A model generated the notes under the pieces. It worked only from the letters and a program-made list of their open reading frames with translations, was not told the DNA's origin and searched no databases. Below, piece by piece: positions 8,025-14,895 of a DNA stretch of 34,832 nucleotides (position 1 is its first letter; each line of letters opens with the position of its first letter). Position numbers and translations under genes: made by a program. Origin of the DNA: Acidobacteriota bacterium (GTDB taxonomy: Bacteria; Acidobacteriota; Thermoanaerobaculia; Multivoradales; Multivoraceae); assembly GCA_026707325.1 (NCBI GenBank), contig JAPOXA010000058.1, positions 1-34,832 of the forward strand, written 5' to 3'.

Positions 8025-9051
8025 CGAACACCCGGGTCAGGGCTTCGGCCGCCTGCACCGTCTCCTCGGGGCTCACGTCCCGGTGGGTCACCAGCCGGAT
8101 GTGGGTGGGGCTCACGGTCAGGCACAGCACGTTCTCGCGTGCCAGGGCTTCGACGCATTCCTCCGCGCCGCGGCCGGTGCTCTCGACCGAGAAGATGAGG
8201 ATGTTCGTCTTCTGTTCGGCGATCAGTTCGACGCCGGGAAGATCGTTGAGAGTTTCTGCGAGCAGACGGGCGTTCTCGTGGTCCTGGACGAGCAGCGGCG
8301 GGCTTTCGTCGAGGGCCACCTCGGCGGCGGCGGCGAGCACGCCGACCTGCCGCATCTGACCCCCGCACATCTGGCGGTAACGCCGGACGTTGCGGATGAA
8401 GTCGCGGGAGCCGACCACGATGGAACCGGCGGGCGCGCCCAGGCCCTTCGAGAAGCAGAAGGAAAGCGAATCGACGGGCCCCGCGGTCTCGGCCGGCGTG
8501 CAGCCGAGGGCGGTCGCGGCGTTGAAGAGCCGCGCGCCGTCGAGATGGACGCGCAGACCGCGGCGGTGCGCCAGGTCGCAGAGCGCCCGCGTGCGCTCCG
8601 GTTCGTAGACGGTGCCGCCGGCCTGGTTGCAGCTGTTCTCGAGGCAGAGCAGCCGGGTCGGGGCGAAAGTCGGGTGGTCGGGCTGGATGGCCGCCTCGAC
8701 CTGTTCCGGCGCCAGGATGCCATCGGCCTCTGCCGTCACCGCACGCGGCAGGAGGCCGCCTATGCCCGTGATCCCGTTGTTCTCGTGGTTGATGATGTGT
8801 GCGTTCACCTCGAGCAGCACCTCGCTGCCGCGGGGCAGTTCGTGCCCGAGCAGAGACGACAGGTTGCCCTGGGTGCCCGAAGGAACGAACAGCGCCGCCT
8901 CGCGGCCGAGCATGTCCGCGACCCGTTGCTGCAACCGGTTGACGGTCGGGTCTTCGCGAAAGACGTCGTCGCCGACTTGCGCCGCGGCCATCGCCTTGCG
9001 CATGGCCGGGGAAGGCCGCGTCATCGTGTCGGAACGGAGTTCCACCGGCAT
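8017..9051 (-). CDS. ltaE: Low-specificity L-threonine aldolase (PLP-dependent)
   Basis: A 344-residue fold-type I PLP enzyme that cleaves L-threonine or allo-threonine to glycine and acetaldehyde. The N-terminal RSDTMTRPSPAMRKAMAAA and VGDDVFREDPTVN blocks are the family signature. SGTQGNLSSLL (58-68) binds phosphate. The DGAR motif (171-174) contacts the PLP pyridine and substrate, and SFCFSKGLGAPAGS holds the Schiff-base Lys202. The length is typical. It begins at ATG 9049-9051, only 26 bp from the divergent ppx start, so at least one promoter must overlap coding sequence. A MaoC-like gene follows with an 8-bp overlap. A related beta-eliminating PLP lyase is a less likely alternative. Confidence 0.9.
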   Translation of the reverse strand: MPVELRSDTMTRPSPAMRKAMAAAQVGDDVFREDPTVNRLQQRVADMLGREAALFVPSGTQGNLSSLLGHELPRGSEVLLEVNAHIINHENNGITGIGGLLPRAVTAEADGILAPEQVEAAIQPDHPTFAPTRLLCLENSCNQAGGTVYEPERTRALCDLAHRRGLRVHLDGARLFNAATALGCTPAETAGPVDSLSFCFSKGLGAPAGSIVVGSRDFIRNVRRYRQMCGGQMRQVGVLAAAAEVALDESPPLLVQDHENARLLAETLNDLPGVELIAEQKTNILIFSVESTGRGAEECVEALARENVLCLTVSPTHIRLVTHRDVSPEETVQAAEALTRVFGG

Positions 9052-9077
9052 GGCGAGCGATCATACTTGCCGCCCGA

Positions 9078-10607
9078 ATGGCCGACGCGCAGTACTCGCT
9101 CCCCCTCCCTCCGGCGGATCCGGAGGTGGTCGCCGCCGCCGACCTGGGTTCCAACAGCTTTCACCTGGTCGTGGCGGAAGTACGGGGCGGCCAGCTCGTG
9201 TTCGTCGACCGCCGGAAGGAGTTCGTGCGGCTCGCGGCGGGGCTCGATGAGCGCAAGCGCCTGACCCCGGAGGCGACGGCGCGGGCGCTCGACTGTCTCG
9301 GCCGCTTCGGCGAGCGGGTACGCGGCTTTCCTCCGGGGACGGTACGGGTCGTGGGCACGAACACGCTGCGCCGGGCCCGCAACGCCCGCGACCTGCTGGA
9401 GGCGGGTCAGCGGTCGCTCGGCCACCCGGTGGAGGTCGTCTCCGGACTGGAGGAGGCGCGGCTGATCTACCTGGGTGTCTCGAGGAGCCTGGCGGGCGAC
9501 GAACGGCGGCTCGCCGTCGACATCGGCGGCGGTTCGACCGAGCTGATCATCGGCGAGGGCTCGCAGCCGTTCGACCTCGAGAGCCTGTACATGGGCTGCG
9601 TCAGCTTCAGCCTGCGCCACTTCCCCAACGGCCGGGTCAAGGAGAAGCGCTGGCGGCGCGCCGAGATCGAGGCGTTGCAGGAACTGGAGCCGGTCGAGCG
9701 TCGGTTCCGGGACGGCGCCGGCTGGCGCGTCGCCGTGGGCTCGTCGGGAACCGTTCGTTCGGTGGCGGGCGTGGTGCAGGCGGCGGGCTGGTGCGAGGAG
9801 GGCATCACGCTGGAAGCCCTGTCGCGCCTTCGGGAGTCACTGATCGAACGCGGCAGCACGATCGGCGGCGGCATCAAGGGTCTGAGCGAAGGCAGGGCGC
9901 CGGTGTTTGCGGGCGGCGTCGCGGTGCTGCTCGCGGTATTCAAGGCGCTGGGCATCGAACACATGCGGGTCGCTGGCGGCGCCCTTCGCGAAGGAGCGTT
10001 GTACGACCTGCTTGGCCGGCTGCACCACGAGGACACGCGGCACGCGGCGGTCGAGTCGATGGCCCGGCGCTACCACGTGCAGCCGGAGCAGGCGGAACGG
10101 GTACGGGAGACGGCGCTCCAGTTGCTCGCGCAGTGCGCCGAGTCGTGGAACCTGACCGGCGAGCTCCCCTGGCTCATGCTCTCCTGGGGCGCGCAACTGC
10201 ATGAGGTCGGCCTCGACATCAACCACGCCGGTTTCCACAAGCACGGCGCCTACATCGTCGAGAACGCGGAAATGCACGGTTTCTCGCTCCAGGAACACCT
10301 GCTGCTGGCTTCCCTCGTACGCAGTCACCGCCGCAAGTTCCCCCGCCAGATCTTCGATCGGCTGCCCTCGGGTTGGCGGCGCCCGGCGCGGCGCGGCGCC
10401 GTTCTGCTGCGGCTCGCGGCGGTGCTCCACCGGAGCCGGCGGGATGAACCACTGGCCGTCAGGTTCGGAGTCGACGGCCGCGACTTGCGCCTCGTGCTGC
10501 CGAAGACCTGGGTGGAGAAGTCGCCATTGACGCGGGCCGACCTGCGCCAGGAGGCGAAGTTCCTGGCCGCGGCGAAGTACCGGCTGACGGTGGAGGAGGA
10601 TGGTTGA
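9078..10607 (+). CDS. Exopolyphosphatase / guanosine pentaphosphate phosphatase (Ppx/GppA family)
   Basis: A 509-residue member of the actin-fold Ppx/GppA family, which degrades inorganic polyphosphate or converts pppGpp to ppGpp. The phosphate-1 loop is AADLGSNSFHLVV (residues 21-33). The catalytic-Glu segment is SGLEEARLIY (122-131), and the phosphate-2 loop is VDIGGGSTELI (148-158). The AVGSSGTVRSVA region follows at 218-229. The C-terminal third (about 320-505) is the HD-like helical domain, with LHEVGLDINHAGFHKHGAY. Length matches two-domain Ppx. Family members with these motifs cannot be split into Ppx or GppA by eye. Residues 211-237 are duplicated as a short fragment at 13628-13709. 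Confidence 0.9.
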   Translation: MADAQYSLPLPPADPEVVAAADLGSNSFHLVVAEVRGGQLVFVDRRKEFVRLAAGLDERKRLTPEATARALDCLGRFGERVRGFPPGTVRVVGTNTLRRARNARDLLEAGQRSLGHPVEVVSGLEEARLIYLGVSRSLAGDERRLAVDIGGGSTELIIGEGSQPFDLESLYMGCVSFSLRHFPNGRVKEKRWRRAEIEALQELEPVERRFRDGAGWRVAVGSSGTVRSVAGVVQAAGWCEEGITLEALSRLRESLIERGSTIGGGIKGLSEGRAPVFAGGVAVLLAVFKALGIEHMRVAGGALREGALYDLLGRLHHEDTRHAAVESMARRYHVQPEQAERVRETALQLLAQCAESWNLTGELPWLMLSWGAQLHEVGLDINHAGFHKHGAYIVENAEMHGFSLQEHLLLASLVRSHRRKFPRQIFDRLPSGWRRPARRGAVLLRLAAVLHRSRRDEPLAVRFGVDGRDLRLVLPKTWVEKSPLTRADLRQEAKFLAAAKYRLTVEEDG

Positions 10608-10632
10608 GGAGCGACGCCTGCGGTTCGGCCCG

Positions 10633-11376
10633 CTACGTTCCGGCGTTCGCGCACTCCTCTACGGCCTTCGCCATCTCTCCCATCGAGAAGAACACGAAGT
10701 CGGTCGTCGGCATCGTCTCGACGCGTTCGGTAGCGCCCCAGCTTCCGCCCTCGGAGAGCCGCTGCCGGTCGATCCAGGCGTTCGCGAGCCCGAACCGGTT
10801 CGCCGGCGCGTGGTCGTGGTGCAGGCTCTGCGCGGTGTGCAGAACGTCGGAACGATCGAGCCCGAAGTCGATCTCGAGATGGGCGAGCAGATACTCGAAG
10901 TTCCTGTCGGCAGGCTTGTACGAACCGATGTCCTCGGCGGTGTAGATCGCGTCGAACTCCACTCCGAGCTTGCGGTTCGAGCCGGCGATGCCGGCTCCGT
11001 GGACGTTGGAGAGGATGACAAGCCGGAAGTGTCGTTTGAGGATTCGCAGTGCGTCGGCAGTGTCCGCGAACGCTGGCCAGTCAGGGACCGAGGCGCCGAA
11101 CTCCTCGTCGAGTTCGGAGTCCGTCTGCATGCCGAGGCGGTGGGCGATGCGTTGGTGGACGCGTTTCAGCAGCTCAGGGTAGAGCAGATCGGGCGTCGCC
11201 TGCTCCTGAAGGCTCTCGCACTGCCCGAACGCAAGCAGCGCCGCGTTGCGGGTGACGTCGGCGTCCGGGTTCCGCATGATCAGCGGCTGGAGCGCGTCCC
11301 AGATCCCGGTCTCCCAGTCGATCAGGGTGCCGTAGCAGTCGAACGTGAGGACGCGGTAGTCGGTGAGTCGTCGCAC
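10633..11376 (-). CDS. HAD hydrolase, haloacid dehalogenase type II
   Basis: A 247-residue HAD-superfamily protein. Motif I is VLTFDCYGTLIDW, with the nucleophile Asp13. Motif II is VILSN, near residue 120. The motif III Lys is in DIGSYKPADRNF, and the C-terminal DVLHTAQSLHHDHAPA resembles the haloacid dehalogenase type II subgroup. It likely hydrolyses a small organic phosphate or halide; the substrate is unknown. The start is GTG at 11374-11376, the only sensible one because the motif I strand begins at residue 9. It converges with ppx, with 25 bp between the stops. The first 124 codons are duplicated at 13721-14092 with about 16 amino-acid differences. Confidence 0.88.
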   Translation of the reverse strand: MRRLTDYRVLTFDCYGTLIDWETGIWDALQPLIMRNPDADVTRNAALLAFGQCESLQEQATPDLLYPELLKRVHQRIAHRLGMQTDSELDEEFGASVPDWPAFADTADALRILKRHFRLVILSNVHGAGIAGSNRKLGVEFDAIYTAEDIGSYKPADRNFEYLLAHLEIDFGLDRSDVLHTAQSLHHDHAPANRFGLANAWIDRQRLSEGGSWGATERVETMPTTDFVFFSMGEMAKAVEECANAGT

Positions 11377-11410
11377 GGTCGGCCGAGGCTACATCCGGTC
11401 GGGGCTTCGC

Positions 11411-11440
11411 TTGACAAATAGGACCAAATCGGTCCACTGT
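11411..11440 (+). promoter_or_regulatory. TTGACA -35 box with adjacent palindromic operator
   Basis: A consensus -35 hexamer TTGACA (11411-11416) is followed by the inverted repeat GGACC-AAATC-GGTCC (11421-11435), which fills the spacer. The downstream -10 is weak (CACTGT at 11435-11440, 18-bp spacing). A palindrome between -35 and -10 is a typical repressor position. From memory it resembles operators of Rrf2/IscR-type iron-sulfur regulators, but this is inference. It lies in the 129-bp divergent gap and points toward the CbiX-like gene at 11506. Confidence 0.45.
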
Positions 11441-11505
11441 TAGCGACTGGACCCGACAACGGCTGACGGCGGGTCGGTCGCGGCCCCTGTTCTCCGACGA
11501 GGAAG

Positions 11506-12135
11506 ATGAGAGTTTCCAGTCTTGCTCATGCCGCCGGACCGCATCGAGGCTCGCACCGGGCCTTTGGACGGCGCTTTGCCTTCCGCCGGGCGGTTCGCAC
11601 GCCCCGTGTCGTCCCGACCTGGCTGTGCGCCGCGCTGATCGGCGCGTTGTTTCTCCCCGCCATCGCCCAGGCTCAGGGGATCCTCCTGCTCGCGCACGGC
11701 GGCCGCGAGGACTGGAACCGCGAGGTTCTGGAGCTGGCGTCGAAGGTCGACGCGGAACGCCCGGTGGAGGTGGCGTTCGGCATGGCGAACAAGCGCGCCA
11801 TTCAGCAAGCCGTGAATCGGCTGGCGGAGCGGGAAGTGACCGGCATCGTCGCGGTCCCTCTCTTCATCTCTTCGCACAGCAGCGTGATCCGGGCCACTGA
11901 GTACCTCCTGGGCAAGCGCGACGATGCGCCGCCGCAGATGGAGGCGTTCGCCCGGATGAGCGCCCGCCACGCCGAAGCGGACGGCGGGACCGATCCCGGT
12001 TTCGACTGGACGACGCCGATCGAGACGGCCCTTCCCGTCGAACTGACCGGGGCGCTGGACGCCCACGCCACGGTGGCCGAGATCCTCATCGCCCGCGCTC
12101 TTGAGGTCAGCGAGACGCCGGCCGGCGCGCGGTAG
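11506..12135 (+). CDS. Exported CbiX-like (sirohydrochlorin chelatase-like) protein, probably C-terminally truncated
   Basis: A 209-residue protein with an unusually long Arg-rich leader (about 38 residues) and a hydrophobic signal ending AIAQAQ near residue 57, so the rest should be outside the cytoplasm. The mature part begins GILLLAHGGREDWN, with His64 in the chelatase HG motif. PLFISSHSSVIRATEYLL with His124 matches the second metal-site region of CbiX/SirB chelatases. As I recall, exported members of this type normally contain two such halves. This one stops just after the ALDAHATVAEILIARALEVSE linker, where a second half would begin, and the adjoining DNA looks like a rearrangement boundary. 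The start ATG 11506 abuts GAGGAAG. A functional single-domain protein is possible. Confidence 0.65.
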   Translation: MRVSSLAHAAGPHRGSHRAFGRRFAFRRAVRTPRVVPTWLCAALIGALFLPAIAQAQGILLLAHGGREDWNREVLELASKVDAERPVEVAFGMANKRAIQQAVNRLAEREVTGIVAVPLFISSHSSVIRATEYLLGKRDDAPPQMEAFARMSARHAEADGGTDPGFDWTTPIETALPVELTGALDAHATVAEILIARALEVSETPAGAR

Positions 12136-12393
12136 AGCCAGAACTCCCAGGATGCACGAAAGCCCACGCCGTAGCGTGGGCCTCGGAAGGAGGGTGAGGC
12201 AGAGCTTGCGCCTCCTCTAGGTTGTATGCGAGGAGGGTGAGACCGCGTCAAGATCGATGGCAAGACGAGAGGAGAGGTTCCCAGCCCGGCGAGATCGGTC
12301 GGCTGCTTCGGCCGTGGGGAGCGGAAGTCTGCAAAGACACCGCGAATGCCGTAGAATGGCGACTCTGTCGCCGATTTGCGACTCAAAACGGCC
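12136..12393. other. Gene-free stretch with strong hairpins; possible mobile-element end or structured RNA
   Basis: This 258-bp gap has no convincing ORF. It holds a perfect 8-bp stem with a CGTA loop (12162-12181). A second stem pairs CCTCCTC (12211-12217) with GAGGAGG (12230-12236). A small GGCGAC/GTCGCC hairpin lies at 12358-12372, just before the ATPase gene. The GGAGGGTGAG-type motif appears twice (near 12188 and 12231). The first hairpin, preceded by GAAA, resembles the right-end hairpins of IS200/IS605-type elements. No transposase or TnpB remnant is recognisable. No T-tract follows, so a simple intrinsic terminator is less likely. Confidence 0.4.
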
Positions 12394-13554
12394 ATGATCT
12401 CACGCTTTTTCCAACTCCCAACCCGCAGTTGCTTCCTATTCGGTCCGCGCGGTACGGGGAAGTCCACCTGGTTGCGGGCGGAACTCGCCGATGCCCTGTA
12501 CCTGGATCTGCTGGATCCCGCCCTCTTCCGCAGCCTCCGCGCCAGACCCGAGCGGCTCCGGGAAATGATCGCAGGCGCGCCCGCCAGCCGGGACGTCGTG
12601 GTCGACGAAGTCCAGCGGATTCCCGAACTGTTGACCGTGGTTCACTCGGTGCTGGAATCGAGCGACCGGCGGCGGTTCGTCCTGACGGGGTCGAGCGCGA
12701 GGAAGCTCCGCCGCGGCGGGGTGGACCTGCTTGGCGGGAGAGCGCTCTATCGGACGATGCACCCTTTCATGGCGGCTGAACTGCCGGACTTCGATCTCGG
12801 CCGTGCTCTGGGGATCGGGATGCTGCCTCTTGTCGCGACGGCGGACGATCCGCGGGAGATGCTGGAGGCTTACGCCGGTCTCTACCTGGAACAGGAAGTT
12901 CAGGCCGAAGGCTACGTGCGCGATCTGGGTGGTTTCGCCCGCTTTCTCGAGGCCGTGAGCTTCTCGCACGGCGCGCAGTTGAACGTGGCCGCCGTTGCCC
13001 GCGAATGCGAGACGCCGAGCCGTACGGCCCGCGGCTATCTCGGCATCGTGGAGGACCTCCTGCTCGGCTTCCGCTTGCCGGTGTTTCGTCGCCGGGCGCG
13101 GCGAAAGACCGTGGTTCACGAGAAGTTCTACCTCTTCGACGCCGGGGTCTTCCGCTCTCTTCGTCCGGGCGGCCCGCTCGACGTGGCGACCGAGCTGGCC
13201 GGTCCCGCGCTCGAAGGCCTGGTGGCTCAGCATCTTCGGGCCTGGCTGGCCTACTCCCGGCTGAGGGCAAACCTGTATTTCTGGCGGACCCGGGGAGGTT
13301 CCGAAGTCGACTTCATCATCTACGGCGACGCGGGCTTCTGGGCGTTCGAAGTGAAGAATGGCCGCCAGGCGCATCGCGAGGACCTGAGATCGCTCCGCGC
13401 CTTCCGCCGGGACTATCCGGAAGCGGTTCCGGTGCTCCTCTACCGCGGCGCCCACCGTCTGCGCATCGACGACATCGCCTGCTTTCCGGTGGAGGAGTTC
13501 CTGAGGGGTCTCGTGCCGGGCCGCTCTCTGCCCTTGCCCGACGAGCACGAATGA
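12394..13554 (+). CDS. AAA ATPase with C-terminal DUF4143 domain
   Basis: A 386-residue ATPase of the AAA_14 plus DUF4143 type. Walker A is FLFGPRGTGKSTWL near residues 15-28. The Walker B-like strand is DVVVDEVQRIPELL, and FVLTGSSARKLRRGGVDLLGGR is the sensor region. The C-terminal half has LYLEQEVQAEGYVRDLGGFARFLEAVS, KFYLFDAGVFRSL, and the nuclease-like strands FWRTRGGSEVDFII and FWAFEVKN, the typical DUF4143 end. The biological role of this family is unsettled. It is often found scattered and horizontally transferred. The start at ATG 12394 is preferred to the in-frame TTG 12376; neither has a good Shine-Dalgarno. Its flanks are rearrangement scars, consistent with acquisition. Confidence 0.85.
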   Translation: MISRFFQLPTRSCFLFGPRGTGKSTWLRAELADALYLDLLDPALFRSLRARPERLREMIAGAPASRDVVVDEVQRIPELLTVVHSVLESSDRRRFVLTGSSARKLRRGGVDLLGGRALYRTMHPFMAAELPDFDLGRALGIGMLPLVATADDPREMLEAYAGLYLEQEVQAEGYVRDLGGFARFLEAVSFSHGAQLNVAAVARECETPSRTARGYLGIVEDLLLGFRLPVFRRRARRKTVVHEKFYLFDAGVFRSLRPGGPLDVATELAGPALEGLVAQHLRAWLAYSRLRANLYFWRTRGGSEVDFIIYGDAGFWAFEVKNGRQAHREDLRSLRAFRRDYPEAVPVLLYRGAHRLRIDDIACFPVEEFLRGLVPGRSLPLPDEHE

Positions 13555-13627
13555 GCAGGCCTGCCGCCGCGGCAAGCGGTTTCCGGCGCACCGGCGGCGC
13601 AGGTCAGGGCCGGAACTGCGTCGGCCA

Positions 13628-13709
13628 ACGGCGCCGGCTGGCGCGTGGCGGTCGGTTCGTCGGGAACCGTTCGTTCGGTGGCGGAAGTGGTGCAGGCGGC
13701 GGGCTGGTC
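13628..13709 (+). pseudogene. 82-bp fragment of the ppx gene
   Basis: This segment aligns without gaps to 9712-9793 inside ppx, with about ten mismatches. In frame it encodes GAGWRVAVGSSGTVRSVA, then E for G, then VVQAAGW, matching Ppx residues 212-237. Upstream (before about 13627) and downstream (after 13710) the similarity stops. It cannot make a functional protein. It lies next to the truncated HAD copy in the same relative orientation as the intact ppx and HAD genes, which shows the two fragments come from one event. Confidence 0.85.
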
Positions 13710-13711
13710 CG

Positions 13712-14092
13712 CTAGGCCCCGTTGGAGAGAATGACGAGCCGGAAGTGCCGCTTGAGGACGCGCAAGGCGTCCGCCGTATCCGGGAAGGCCGGCCAGTCGG
13801 GAACCGAGGCGCCGAACGCTTCGTCGAGTTCCGGGACCGTTTGCATGCCCAAGCGGTCGGCGATGCGTCCATGCACGCGTGCCAGCAGCTCGGAGTAGAG
13901 CAGATCAGGCGTCTCCTGCTCCTGCAGGCTCTCGCACTGCCCGAACGCAAGCAGGGCGGCGTCGCGGCTGACCTCGGCGTCGCGGTTCCGCATGATCAGG
14001 GGCTGCAGCGCGTCCCAGATGACGGTTTTCCAGTCGATCAGGGTGCCGTAGCAATCGAAGGTCAGGACGCGGTAGTCGGTGAGTCGTCGCAC
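13712..14092 (-). pseudogene. Truncated second copy of the HAD type II gene
   Basis: From a GTG at 14090-14092 this frame encodes 126 residues. The first 124 match the intact HAD protein (10633-11376) with 16 differences, about 87% identity. Motif I (FDCYGTLIDW) and motif II (ILSN) are kept. The protein stops two residues later, so motif III, motif IV and the rest of the core domain are missing. Nucleotide similarity spans 13721-14099 against 11005-11384. The frame stays open upstream to an ATG at 14207-14209, but that extension has no homology to the intact protein. Given the missing catalytic half, I call it a pseudogene. Confidence 0.85.
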
Positions 14093-14229
14093 GGTCGGGC
14101 CTCTTCGGGCGCGCCAGCGTATCGGCTGATCCTGTATGCAGGGAACGGGGTGCCTGCCGGGTTCGCTGACGTCCACGGGGCGTAGCGGTCGACTACCATG
14201 ATCGGCCACGCTGTGAGTGGCCCAAACTG

Positions 14230-14475
14230 ATGAAGACCAGGATCGAAATCACCGAGGCTCTCGCCAGAGAGGCGAAGGCCCACGCATCCAGGGAGGGCAT
14301 CACGCTTCAGGAACTCTGCGAGCGTGGACTTCGAATGGCGATGCGCGCGGATCGGGAGAACGGCCGCTTCGTTCTTCGGGACGCGAGCGTCGGTGGGCAC
14401 GGCCTGCAGCCGGAGTTTCAGGGCGCTGACTGGCTTCGCATCCGTGAGGCCATCTACAAGGGCCGCGGCGGCTGA
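14230..14475 (+). CDS. VapB-like type II antitoxin without its toxin
   Basis: An 81-residue protein. Its first 40 residues (MKTRIEITEALAREAKAHAS, then REGITLQELCERGLRMAM) match the ribbon-helix-helix N-terminus of VapB-type antitoxins. Its end, WLRIREAIYKGRGG, matches the usual C-terminal toxin-binding tail of these proteins. It therefore looks complete. In vapBC loci the PIN-domain RNase gene follows immediately. Here no PIN ORF is present, and 2 bp after the stop begins the 3' end of a HigB-like toxin gene instead. It could act as a protective antitoxin against related toxins elsewhere, or as a DNA-binding regulator. No good ribosome-binding site is visible before ATG 14230. Confidence 0.7.
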   Translation: MKTRIEITEALAREAKAHASREGITLQELCERGLRMAMRADRENGRFVLRDASVGGHGLQPEFQGADWLRIREAIYKGRGG

Positions 14476-14477
14476 CG

Positions 14478-14537
14478 TTCCGGTTCGCCGGCGCGGACAC
14501 GGCGGCCGTTGCGATCAAGGACTACCACAAGGGGTGA
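14478..14537 (+). pseudogene. Remnant 3' end of a HigB/RelE-type toxin gene
   Basis: The 19 codons before the stop at 14535-14537 read FRFAGADTAAVAIKDYHKG. The F-R-F strand and the terminal D-Y-H-K-G are what HigB toxins normally end with. The reading frame ends 2 bp before the ATG of a HigA-like gene, the standard higB-higA spacing. Everything upstream of this point in the toxin gene is missing, replaced by the end of the VapB-like gene. It is too short to be detected by gene finders and cannot encode an active RNase. Confidence 0.7.
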
Positions 14538-14539
14538 CG

Positions 14540-14863
14540 ATGACCAGACCGAGAAGTCATCCGGGCCAGATGCTCAAGGCAGAACTCGAAGCTCGAGGAC
14601 TGACTGCCAACCAACTGGCACTCGCGCTCCGAGTTCCAGCGAATCGAATCACGGCAATTCTCCGCGGGGAGCGTTCCGTTGGCGCGGAGACGGCAGTTCG
14701 CCTTGGGCGCTACATGGGCACGGGCGCGGTTCTGTGGATGAACCTCCAGACTGCGTACGACGTGTCCGTTGTCGAGGCTAGGCAAGGTGCGGCGATCGAT
14801 CGGGAAGTGCTGCCTGCTTCAGCGGCCTCCTCCGAGAGCAGATTGGCCGGGGCCAATCGCTAG
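14540..14863 (+). CDS. higA: HigA-family antitoxin (XRE-type HTH)
   Basis: A 107-residue protein with the full HigA signature. It begins with SHPGQMLKAELEARGLTANQ, followed by a helix-turn-helix (about residues 20-60, including VPANRITAILRGERSVGAETAVRLGRYMG). The GAVLWMNLQTAYD segment, characteristic of HigA proteins, comes next. It should bind its own promoter DNA and neutralise HigB. Its partner higB survives only as a 60-bp tail upstream (14478-14537), so this is an orphan antitoxin. It may be translated by coupling from the VapB-like gene. The last 25 residues are low-complexity and poorly conserved in type. It converges with mcrC, 32 bp away. Confidence 0.85.
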   Translation: MTRPRSHPGQMLKAELEARGLTANQLALALRVPANRITAILRGERSVGAETAVRLGRYMGTGAVLWMNLQTAYDVSVVEARQGAAIDREVLPASAASSESRLAGANR

Positions 14864-14895
14864 CGGACCCGCACGCCTGTCGAAGTCCAGGATCT

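Noticed and set aside
12436..13950. 504-codon minus-strand frame spanning the DUF4143 gene and the HAD fragment
   Set aside because: It is antisense to the ATPase gene and enters the HAD copy in a frame different from its coding frame. There are no motifs.
13712..14209. Extended HAD-copy ORF starting at ATG 14207-14209 as a real gene
   Set aside because: The added N-terminal residues have no homology, and the protein lacks the catalytic second half. The match to the intact gene starts at GTG 14090-14092.
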